Below the pieces are notes generated by a model. It searched no databases and had not been told where the DNA came from. It saw only the letters and a program-made list of their open reading frames with translations. Positions 1 through 6,867 of a stretch of 7,911 nucleotides of DNA are shown one piece after another; within the stretch, counting starts at the first letter, position 1, and each line of letters starts with the position of its first letter. Made by a program: the position numbers and the translations under genes. The stretch is from an uncultured Alphaproteobacteria bacterium. GTDB taxonomy: Bacteria > Pseudomonadota > Alphaproteobacteria > Puniceispirillales > UBA1172. The stretch covers positions 1 through 7,911 of the forward strand of contig CAJXME010000047.1 in assembly GCA_913056245.1 (NCBI GenBank), given 5' to 3'.

Positions 1-2
1 GG

Positions 3-893
3 CGCCTGCCTCACCCGGTGGTGTTTTTTGGCAAAGCGATTGCCGCCATGACCGCTTGGGGGAATCGGCCGAAGTTCAGCGGCTATGGACGGCGCTGGCG
101 AGGCATCATTGGCATCGTGATCTTGGTGATGCTCGCTTGGGGGCTTGGCGGGGGAGTGGTGATCGCGGTCAGCACGTTAAACCCTGTTACCGATGGGTAT
201 GCGTCCATGATCCTTGAGGTCATCATGGTCACCGTGTTATTGGCGGGGCGCAGTCTTGACGATCACGTCCGCCGCGTCGGCAAAGCGCTTGCCGCTCGCG
301 ATATTGAAGCCGCGCGTTACCATGTCTCAATGATTGTGGGGCGTAATCCTGAAGCCTTAGATGAAGCGGCGATGGCACGGGCGGCGATTGAAACCACGGC
401 GGAAAACCTATCCGATGGGGTGGTGGCTCCGGCGTTCTTCTATTTGGTTTTCGGCCTTCCCGGGATCATCGCCTATAAAATGATCAACACCGCCGATAGC
501 ATGATCGGTTATCGCTCGAAGCGGTATTATGCTTTCGGGACGGGCGCGGCGCGTTTGGATGATCTGGCCAATATCATCCCCGCGCGATTGACCGCTTTAT
601 TGATCGCGCTGGCCGCCCCGGGGCGGATGCTGCCGGCCTTTGGCGCGATGATCAGCGACGCATCCAAACATCGTTCGCCCAATGCCGGATGGCCTGAAGC
701 CGCCATGGCCGCCGTGCTGGGCTTATCCTTGGCCGGCCCCCGTCAATACGGCCAACGGATGAGCAAAGACCCCGCGCTTTACCCCCAAGGCCGCCGCGAC
801 GCCACGGCTCATGACATCCGCGCCGCCTTATTGGTCATGTGGCGAGCGATTGCGCTTTTTGCTGTGTTTTTATTGGCGGCTGGATTGGCTTAA
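3..893 (+). CDS. cobD: Adenosylcobinamide(-phosphate) synthase CobD/CbiB, 5' end cut off by the window
   Basis: Integral membrane protein that joins adenosylcobyric acid to (R)-1-amino-2-propanol or its O-phosphate, giving adenosylcobinamide or its phosphate. The frame is open from base 3 and reads [11 protein letters not shown], which matches the RxPHPV segment near the N-terminus of CbiB proteins. The GTG at 18 is therefore internal, and roughly 15-25 residues are missing upstream (inferred from the usual length of about 310-325; 296 are visible). The family core is clear: [11 protein letters not shown], then [19 protein letters not shown], then [14 protein letters not shown] and the [18 protein letters not shown] stretch. 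Hydrophobic membrane segments lie around [17 protein letters not shown], around [15 protein letters not shown], in the middle ([16 protein letters not shown]), and at the C-terminus ([13 protein letters not shown]). The stop shares bases with the stop of convergent cobQ. In Salmonella nomenclature this gene is cbiB, and CobD there is a different enzyme. The identification is firm; only the start is unseen. Confidence 0.95.
   Translation, partial: RLPHPVVFFGKAIAAMTAWGNRPKFSGYGRRWRGIIGIVILVMLAWGLGGGVVIAVSTLNPVTDGYASMILEVIMVTVLLAGRSLDDHVRRVGKALAARDIEAARYHVSMIVGRNPEALDEAAMARAAIETTAENLSDGVVAPAFFYLVFGLPGIIAYKMINTADSMIGYRSKRYYAFGTGAARLDDLANIIPARLTALLIALAAPGRMLPAFGAMISDASKHRSPNAGWPEAAMAAVLGLSLAGPRQYGQRMSKDPALYPQGRRDATAHDIRAALLVMWRAIALFAVFLLAAGLA
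890..893. other. Shared TTAA: overlapping stops of convergent cobD and cobQ
   Basis: The palindrome TTAA supplies TAA at 891-893 for cobD (+ strand) and TAA at 892-890 for cobQ (- strand). No intergenic space remains between the converging genes. I see no hairpin followed by a T run close to either side, so each transcript must run into the antisense of the other gene unless terminated by another means. Confidence 0.9.
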
Positions 894-2374
894 GACAGAC
901 CCGCGATCCGCGCGATGGCCTCAAGATCAAGATGGCGTTCGAGGTGATCCGCCAAGTCATTAAGCCCGTCTTCGATCACCTGATCAAAGATAAGCGTCGA
1001 CGCCTTGCCTGTTTCAGCCTCAAGCCACGCCGATCGAAACCCATCTTTTGAAAACAGCCCATGCATATAACAGCCCATGACCTGACCATTGGCGCTGATC
1101 GCCCCATCAATACGGCCATCGGGAAAGGCGATCAAGGGGCGGGCGCAATCGCCGCCTTCGGTTTGGCCGAGGTGAATTTCATAGCCGCTGACCTCAGCGC
1201 CTGTTGATCGCTCAACGCCATCGGCAAAGGTGACGGTTTTCTTCGGGGCTAAGATCGTTTCAACATCGATCAAGCCTAACCCCGGCACTGACCCGTCTTG
1301 GCCTTCCAATCCTTGGGGGTCGTGGATCATCCGCCCCAGCATCTGATAGCCACCGCAAAGCCCCATGACTTTTGCCCCTTGGCGGAGCAAGGCTTTGAGA
1401 TCAATATCCCAGCCTTGCTCGCGGAAATAAGCCAGATCAGCGATGGTGGATTTCGACCCCGGCAGTAAGACCAAATCCGCATCCAAGGGCAAGGGCGATC
1501 CCGCTTCGACCAAAGTAACCCTGATCGCGGCATCCGCCACCAGCGGGTCGAGATCATCAAAATTAGCGATCCGCCGCAAGACCGGCACCGCCACATGATA
1601 AGGTTTTTCCCCCGATGCGTTGGCCGTTTTGGCATCGGCTTTTGAGGATAGGTCCAGAATATCTTCGGCGGGCAACAAGCGCGCTTGCGCAAACCATGGC
1701 ACGATCCCAAGCCCTTGCCATCCCGTGGCGTCTTCGATGATCGTCATGCCGTCTTCAAAAAGACTGGTATCGCCGCGAAACTTATTAATCAGAAAACCTT
1801 TGATGCGCGCGGTCTCTTGCGCTTCAAGAACCGTTGCCGTCCCCACGAGCGATGCGATTACCCCGCCGCGATCAATATCGCCGACCAGCAGCACGGGCAG
1901 GTCCGCCGCTTCGGCAAAACCCATATTGGCGATATCGCCTGCCCTTAAATTGACTTCCGCAGGGCTGCCCGCGCCTTCGACAATCACCAGATCAGATGAA
2001 GCGGAAAGGCGGTTGAAACTATCGAGAACTTTCGGCAAAAGCTGGGCTTTGTGTTGGCCATATTCCCGTGCTTTCATGCTGCCAAAGCGTTCGCCTTGGA
2101 CGATGATTTGCGCGCCGGTATCGGTTTCAGGTTTCAGCAAAACCGGGTTCATATGCACGGTTGGCTCAGCATAACACGCCCGCGCTTGCAAGGCTTGGGC
2201 GCGGCCAATCTCCCCGCCTTCGATGGTCACGGCGGCGTTGTTCGACATATTTTGCGGCTTAAACGGGCGCACCTTAAGCCCCTGCCGACTAAAGGCTCGG
2301 CAGAGACCGGCCACCAGCAGTGATTTGCCCACATTCGAGCCAGCGCCCTGAATCATCACGGCGCGTGCAGGCAT
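890..2374 (-). CDS. cobQ: Adenosylcobyric acid synthase, glutamine-hydrolysing (CobQ)
   Basis: Soluble ATP- and glutamine-dependent amidotransferase that converts adenosylcobyrinic acid a,c-diamide to adenosylcobyric acid by amidating carboxylates b, d, e and g. At 494 residues it is of normal length (about 480-510). The N-terminal synthetase domain opens with a dethiobiotin-synthetase-like P-loop, [12 protein letters not shown] (residues 9-20), followed by [13 protein letters not shown] and [26 protein letters not shown] and [10 protein letters not shown] follow in the same domain. The C-terminal half is a class I glutamine amidotransferase-like domain with the nucleophile Cys340 in [11 protein letters not shown] and His438 in GCYMHGLF, so glutaminase activity looks intact. 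The ATG start fits the family N-terminus (M-ARAVMIQG) and overlaps the cobO stop as TGATG. A GGAG at 2388-2385 lies 10 bases upstream, inside cobO, which suggests translational coupling. It is the last gene of the minus-strand operon. Confidence 0.97.
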   Translation of the reverse strand: MPARAVMIQGAGSNVGKSLLVAGLCRAFSRQGLKVRPFKPQNMSNNAAVTIEGGEIGRAQALQARACYAEPTVHMNPVLLKPETDTGAQIIVQGERFGSMKAREYGQHKAQLLPKVLDSFNRLSASSDLVIVEGAGSPAEVNLRAGDIANMGFAEAADLPVLLVGDIDRGGVIASLVGTATVLEAQETARIKGFLINKFRGDTSLFEDGMTIIEDATGWQGLGIVPWFAQARLLPAEDILDLSSKADAKTANASGEKPYHVAVPVLRRIANFDDLDPLVADAAIRVTLVEAGSPLPLDADLVLLPGSKSTIADLAYFREQGWDIDLKALLRQGAKVMGLCGGYQMLGRMIHDPQGLEGQDGSVPGLGLIDVETILAPKKTVTFADGVERSTGAEVSGYEIHLGQTEGGDCARPLIAFPDGRIDGAISANGQVMGCYMHGLFSKDGFRSAWLEAETGKASTLIFDQVIEDGLNDLADHLERHLDLEAIARIAGLS

Positions 2375-2376
2375 CA
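2372..2376 (-). promoter_or_regulatory. TGATG stop-start overlap of cobO and cobQ
   Basis: On the minus strand the cobO stop TGA (2376-2374) shares its last base with the cobQ start ATG (2374-2372). Such overlaps usually mean that ribosomes finishing one gene restart on the next, so CobO and CobQ output is probably coupled. A GGAG within the end of cobO (2388-2385) could serve as the internal ribosome-binding site. Confidence 0.8.
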
Positions 2377-3003
2377 GTATTCGACTCCGATTTGCGCTTT
2401 GATGCCGGAACGGAACGGGTGTTTCAGCAGCGTCATTTCAGTTGCCAAATCCGCGATCTCGATCAGCGCATCGCTGGCGTTGCGCCCGGTCAGCACCACA
2501 TGGGTCATGACGGGTTTTTCATCAGTCAAAAACGCGATCACCTCCGCCTCATCGATAAAGCCATAGCGCAGGGCAATATTAATTTCATCGAGCAACACCA
2601 TATGGTTGCGCTCATCGCGGATCAATTCCTTGGCCTTTTCCCATGCCGCCTTGGCGGCGGCGATGTCGCGTTCTTTATCTTGGGTCTCCCAAGTAAAGCC
2701 TTCGCCCATGGTGTGAAACTGGCAAAGATCGCTGAACCGGCTGGTGATCAAATCCCGCTCACCGGTACTCAAGCCGCCTTTGATAAACTGCACCACCGCC
2801 GTCGGCAAGCCATGGGCGATGTTGCGAAAGATCATGCCAAAAGCCGCGCTGGATTTGCCCTTGCCCTTGCCGGTATGAACAATGATCAGCCCCTTTTGTT
2901 CGGTTTTCGTTGCCATGATTTTATCGCGAGCTTGTTTTTTCTTCGCCATCTTGGCGTTGTGACGGGCGATGTCTTCGGGCGTGTCCTTGGGATCGGTCAT
3001 CAT
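2374..3003 (-). CDS. cobO: Cob(I)yrinic acid a,c-diamide adenosyltransferase (CobO/BtuR family)
   Basis: Cytosolic ATP:corrinoid adenosyltransferase of the CobA/CobO/BtuR family. It transfers the 5'-deoxyadenosyl group of ATP to the reduced cobalt of the corrin ring. The 209-residue length is normal (about 195-215). After a charged, lysine-rich N-terminal tail (residues 1-37) comes [19 protein letters not shown], whose P-loop GKGKGKSS spans residues 45-52. [13 protein letters not shown] and [21 protein letters not shown] follow, and the family C-terminal signature [16 protein letters not shown] ends the protein. Two ATG codons lie side by side at the start: 3003 and 3000 are both served by the same purine-rich ribosome-binding region, so the start may be three bases shorter. 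It sits 40 bases after cobN, and its stop overlaps the cobQ start. This is the co-transcribed step between cobalt insertion and amidation. Confidence 0.96.
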   Translation of the reverse strand: MMTDPKDTPEDIARHNAKMAKKKQARDKIMATKTEQKGLIIVHTGKGKGKSSAAFGMIFRNIAHGLPTAVVQFIKGGLSTGERDLITSRFSDLCQFHTMGEGFTWETQDKERDIAAAKAAWEKAKELIRDERNHMVLLDEINIALRYGFIDEAEVIAFLTDEKPVMTHVVLTGRNASDALIEIADLATEMTLLKHPFRSGIKAQIGVEY

Positions 3004-3017
3004 CTCTCCTCACCTTT
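3004..3017 (-). promoter_or_regulatory. Ribosome-binding region of cobO, ambiguous for two tandem ATGs
   Basis: On the minus strand the bases just before cobO read AAAGGTGAGGAGAG. The AGGTGA part (3015-3010) is 6 bases from the first ATG (3003). The AGGAG part (3010-3006) is 2 bases from the first ATG and 5 from the second (3000). Either ATG could therefore be used, and the sequence does not decide between them. The rest of the 40-base cobN-cobO gap shows no hairpin or promoter that I can defend. Confidence 0.6.
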
Positions 3018-3043
3018 GTGATGCTGGTCGTGGGTTGATCGGG

Positions 3044-6000
3044 TCAGGTTGTATTCTGGCCGTTTTTGATCAATTGCGCCAGCCTTTCTGCCGTGCTGTT
3101 GCGGCGTGGCATCCATAAATCGCGATCCATCGCCTCTTCAAACCGCGCCAACATATCCGCCAAAGCATGGGGGTTGGCGTCTTCGAGAAACTCACGCACC
3201 GCCTCATCTTCAATCCACGCCTCGAAGAGTTGATCAAAAGCATGATGCGGGACTTGCCGGGTGGTGGCGGCAAAGGCGAAGAGATAATCGAGCGTCGCCG
3301 CCATTTCAAAAGCCCCTTTATAGCCATGACGCATGACGCCTTTGATCCATTTCGGGTTGCTTGCCCGGCCGCGCACAACACGGGTGATCTCTTCTTTCAA
3401 GGATCGAATGACGGGGCGTTCCGCAAGGCTATGATCGCCCATGTAAATCGGCACGTCTTGTTGCTTGATGCTGGATACCGCCGCCGATAAGCCGCCCATG
3501 AATTGATAATAATCATCGCTATCCAGCACATCATGCTCGCGATTGTCTTGGTTATGCAGGATCGCATCCACCCCTTCGAGGCGACGCTCCAGCCCCTGAC
3601 GCGCGGCCACCCCGTGGCTATGCTCACCATAGGCGTAGCCAGACCAAGTCATGAAAGCGTCACCAAAATCAGCGCGCTCATCCCAAATGCCTTCATCGAT
3701 TAAGGCTTGCAGGCCAGCGCCATACGCCCCCGGTTTCGCGCTGAAGACACGGAACCCCGCTTGCAACGCCGCTTCGTCTTCCGCCATCCCCGATTGAATT
3801 AGCGCGGATTTCTCCGCCGTCATTCTTGCGGCGATGGGGTTTTGATCCGCCGGTTCATCCAAAGCGCCGACGGCACGGGCGACTTTATCCACCAAGGTGA
3901 TTTGGCTGGGGAAGGCGTCGCGGAAAAAACCCGATGCGCGGATGGTCACGTCGATCCGAGGCCGCCCCAATACCGATACCGGCAGGATGTCAAACCCGGT
4001 CATCCGCCGCGACGCGCCATCCCATTTCGGTTGCACCCCCATCAAAGCCAAGGCTTGGGCGATATCATCACCGCCGGTGCGCATATTGGCGGTTCCCCAT
4101 GCGGAGACCACCACGGATTGGGGATAATTGCCATGCTCTTGCAAATAGCGATCAATCAAGGCGCAAGACGACGCCCAGCCAATTCGCCACGCCGCTTCTG
4201 TCGGCACAGCCCGGCTATCGACGGAAAAGAAATTGCGTCCCGTGGGCAGCACTTCTGGCCGTCCCCGTGTCGGCGCACCGGACGGCGCGGCAGGCACATA
4301 ACCGCCATCGAGACCTTTGAGCAAAAACCTGATCTCATCCCCGCCCGACGCCTCAATCGCCGATGCGATTTGGGGCAAGGCCTTGTCCAAAATCATCGCG
4401 GTGAAATGCCAGTCTTCAGGGCAAGGTTTCGCCCCCTCGATCGATTGCGCGACCAATTCCGCTGCCAAAAGATTGAGCCGATCAACCGTATCGCCCTGAT
4501 GCCGCCACGCCCCTAAATCTTGATCAAAACGCGATAAAACCTCGGGCTTCTCCCCTTGCCAAGGCAAAGGCCGTTCGGCGGTGAGCGGATCAAACCCATT
4601 TAAGCCTAAGTCTTTGGCCAATGCCCTTAGGATCGAGTCTTGCGCGCCTTCGCCTTCGCCGCGGGGGATGCGCAAAATCGCCGTGATCAGGTCATGTTGC
4701 AAGCGGCCTTGCGGCGTTTGCCCGAAAATATGCAGCCCATCACGGATTTGCATTTCTTTCAAATCGCAGAGGAAATTATCGAGTTTGAGGAGTTTCTGAT
4801 CATCGCCATCTTCCGCCTCAATCCCGCAATCATCGGCAATGCCCGCGCGATCAGCGGTCATGAGAATCGCTTGCATCAGCGCGTCACTGCGTCGTTGATC
4901 AAGCCCCGCGGCCTCGTAATATTCATCCATTTGAGTTTCGAGTTCCGCCATCACCCCGTGGCTATCGGCCAAGGTCATGGGCGGCGTCAAATGATCAAGG
5001 ATGACGCCAGCGGTTCGGCGTTTGGCTTGCGCGCCTTCGCCGGGGTCATTGACGATGAAAGGGTAAAGATGGGGGATCGGCCCTAAAATCGCATCGGGAA
5101 AACAAGTGTCATCCAAAGCCAGCGCTTTCCCCGGGAGCCATTCGAGATTGCCATGCTTGCCGAGATGCACCACCGCATGCGCGCCAAAGCCATGGCGCAA
5201 CCAGAAATAAAACGCCAAATAGTGATGCGGCGGCGGCAGATCAGGCGAATGATAGGATGACTTAGGGTCGATGTTATAGCCGCGGGCAGGCTGAACCGCG
5301 ACGGCGATATGCCCGTAAATCCGCACCGGCAGGGCAAAGCCATTCTCGCCGACCATCGGGTCTTCTTCCGGCTCCCCCCAGCGGTCTTCGATGGACTGGC
5401 GCATCGATGACGGCAAGGCCTGATAAGCGGAGCGGTAATCATCAAGGCTAAACCAAACCTCAACCTCGCGATCTTTGAAGCCGGTATTGCTGGGCGCCGA
5501 GAGCATTTGAGCGATGAGGGCGCGGCCATCTTGCGGCGCGTTTTCAAGGTGATACCCGCCATCGCCTAAGGCGGATAAAATATAAGCCGCGCTTTGAGGC
5601 GTATCCAGCCCCACGCCATTGGCAAGGCGGCTGTCTTTATTGGGGTAATTGGCCATGATCAAGCCAAGCCGGTTGTCGGATCGCGGGGTGGATTTAAGCC
5701 GTTGCCACGCCGCCGCCAATGCCGCCACATATTGAGCCCGCCCCAGATGCGCCTCATACCCTGTGACCATGGCTTCGGTGAGATCATCGCGTTGCGGCGG
5801 TGATTTGAACCCCACCGCGCGGCTGGTGATGCGGCCATCCAATTCCGGCAAAACCACATGCATGGCCAAATCGCGGGGGTTCAGCCCTGCTGTCCCTGCT
5901 TGCCAATTGTCTTTGGTGTTGGAGGCGAGCATCACTTGCAGCACCGGCGCATCCACCGCGCCAAAGGGCCCGGGGCTTGCGTCTTGCTGGCCACGATGCG

Positions 6001-6832
6001 GATCAGAGACGGCAAAACTGGTCATGTTCAAAATGACGGCGGCATCCATCTCCAGCAATAAATGACCCAGCCATTCGGCTGAAAACTGATCCTTGAGGCT
6101 CGCCACAAAGACCGGCAAGGGCGCCAAGCCTTGTTCGATCAAAGCCGTGATCATCGCATCCACGGGCGCGGTATCCCCGGCTTGCATCAAGGCGCGATAA
6201 AACACCAAAGCCGCCACCGGCGCGTCACCCACCCCTGCTTTTTGCCAATGGGCTTGCAACTGCTCCGCATCACAAGCCGCCTGCCCCGGCCAATACAGCC
6301 CGGCTGGCAAGAACGGTTGCGGCTGAAGCGCGTGATCGGTGCCGTTGATGATATCATCCAACGCGTCCAAAAACGCCGAAGCGTTGCCCATCCCGCCGGC
6401 GCTTAAATAAGCGTTTAACCGCGCTAAGACCGGCGGCGGCAAGGTCGATTGCGCGTCAAGTTCAGGGTCTGGTTTGCCGTCGCCTGATAACAGCGCCAAC
6501 GGAATCCCCCGCCGACGGGCTAAAGCCGCGACCTGCTCCACGCCATAGGACCAATAAGATGCGCCGCCAAGCAGTCGAATGGCGATCAATTCCGCCTGCT
6601 CCAGCATATGCTGAACATAGAGATCAACGGAATATGGATGGCTGAGGCTCAACAGATTGGCGATGCGAACCGCCGCGCCCCCACGCCCCGATTGCCGCAC
6701 AGCGGCGCTGAGCAAACTAATCTCGCTATCGGCGGCGGTTAGAATGACGATGGGCGCTGGCGATTGGCCGAGATCAACCGCTTCACCATCGGCATAGAGA
6801 TCACCGGATTGTTCGATTCGAAGAAGATGCAT
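3044..6832 (-). CDS. cobN: Cobaltochelatase large subunit CobN
   Basis: Large corrin-binding subunit of the aerobic CobNST cobaltochelatase, which inserts Co(II) into hydrogenobyrinic acid a,c-diamide with ATP hydrolysis by the CobS/CobT AAA+ partners. It is homologous to the magnesium chelatase H subunit. The length of 1262 residues is full for the family (about 1200-1300) and the frame is unbroken. The N-terminus MHLLRIEQ, then EAVDLGQSPAPIVILTAAD, SHPYSVDLYV and YWSYGVEQVAALARRRGI, is typical CobN. The most conserved block, HLGKHGNLEWLPGK, is at residues 556-569, followed by PHLYPFIVNDPGEGAQAKRR. Further on are GRPRIDVTIRASGFFRDAFP and, near the C-terminus, GDHSLAERP (from 1132) and RHGYKGAFEM (1168-1177). 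A GGAGAG six bases before the ATG supports the start. It follows cobW by 35 bases. cobS and cobT are not in this window; in many Alphaproteobacteria they lie elsewhere in the genome. Confidence 0.98.
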   Translation of the reverse strand: MHLLRIEQSGDLYADGEAVDLGQSPAPIVILTAADSEISLLSAAVRQSGRGGAAVRIANLLSLSHPYSVDLYVQHMLEQAELIAIRLLGGASYWSYGVEQVAALARRRGIPLALLSGDGKPDPELDAQSTLPPPVLARLNAYLSAGGMGNASAFLDALDDIINGTDHALQPQPFLPAGLYWPGQAACDAEQLQAHWQKAGVGDAPVAALVFYRALMQAGDTAPVDAMITALIEQGLAPLPVFVASLKDQFSAEWLGHLLLEMDAAVILNMTSFAVSDPHRGQQDASPGPFGAVDAPVLQVMLASNTKDNWQAGTAGLNPRDLAMHVVLPELDGRITSRAVGFKSPPQRDDLTEAMVTGYEAHLGRAQYVAALAAAWQRLKSTPRSDNRLGLIMANYPNKDSRLANGVGLDTPQSAAYILSALGDGGYHLENAPQDGRALIAQMLSAPSNTGFKDREVEVWFSLDDYRSAYQALPSSMRQSIEDRWGEPEEDPMVGENGFALPVRIYGHIAVAVQPARGYNIDPKSSYHSPDLPPPHHYLAFYFWLRHGFGAHAVVHLGKHGNLEWLPGKALALDDTCFPDAILGPIPHLYPFIVNDPGEGAQAKRRTAGVILDHLTPPMTLADSHGVMAELETQMDEYYEAAGLDQRRSDALMQAILMTADRAGIADDCGIEAEDGDDQKLLKLDNFLCDLKEMQIRDGLHIFGQTPQGRLQHDLITAILRIPRGEGEGAQDSILRALAKDLGLNGFDPLTAERPLPWQGEKPEVLSRFDQDLGAWRHQGDTVDRLNLLAAELVAQSIEGAKPCPEDWHFTAMILDKALPQIASAIEASGGDEIRFLLKGLDGGYVPAAPSGAPTRGRPEVLPTGRNFFSVDSRAVPTEAAWRIGWASSCALIDRYLQEHGNYPQSVVVSAWGTANMRTGGDDIAQALALMGVQPKWDGASRRMTGFDILPVSVLGRPRIDVTIRASGFFRDAFPSQITLVDKVARAVGALDEPADQNPIAARMTAEKSALIQSGMAEDEAALQAGFRVFSAKPGAYGAGLQALIDEGIWDERADFGDAFMTWSGYAYGEHSHGVAARQGLERRLEGVDAILHNQDNREHDVLDSDDYYQFMGGLSAAVSSIKQQDVPIYMGDHSLAERPVIRSLKEEITRVVRGRASNPKWIKGVMRHGYKGAFEMAATLDYLFAFAATTRQVPHHAFDQLFEAWIEDEAVREFLEDANPHALADMLARFEEAMDRDLWMPRRNSTAERLAQLIKNGQNTT

Positions 6833-6838
6833 CGACCA

Positions 6839-6844
6839 CTCTCC
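6839..6844 (-). promoter_or_regulatory. Ribosome-binding site of cobN
   Basis: The minus strand reads GGAGAG here, six bases before the cobN ATG at 6832. This is a good match to the anti-16S sequence at a normal distance. It confirms the start that gives the family-typical N-terminus. The 35-base gap to cobW also holds a short direct repeat (ACGGCGAG / ACGGCGCC) and no terminator-like hairpin, consistent with one transcript. Confidence 0.7.
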
Positions 6845-6867
6845 GGCGCCGTCTCGCCGTTATGGCT

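Noticed and set aside
18..20. GTG as the real start of cobD, and likewise TTG at 7875 as the start of cobW
   Set aside because: In both genes, conserved family residues continue upstream in frame to the window edge (RLPHP for CobD, the Walker A motif for CobW).
839..1051. 70-codon + strand frame spanning the cobD-cobQ junction
   Set aside because: It begins inside cobD in another frame and ends inside cobQ. It has no clear ribosome-binding site, and its sequence is explained by the two known genes.
1620..2174. 184-codon open frame on the + strand inside cobQ
   Set aside because: It is a shadow of cobQ; the Ser/Pro/Arg-rich product has no recognisable domain.
2320..3021. 233-codon open frame on the + strand opposite cobO
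   Set aside because: It lies fully antisense to a clear cobO and the start of cobQ. The product is rich in His, Gln and Arg without family motifs, and it is explained by the codon bias of the real gene.
3842..4516. 224-codon open frame on the + strand inside cobN
   Set aside because: It is antisense to conserved CobN sequence, its composition is Arg/Pro/His-rich, and there is no neighbouring gene or ribosome-binding site to support it.
6833..6867. Possible terminator or promoter between cobW and cobN
   Set aside because: It contains only a GGCGCC palindrome and a short direct repeat. There is no stem followed by a U run, and the gap is too short to argue for a separate promoter.
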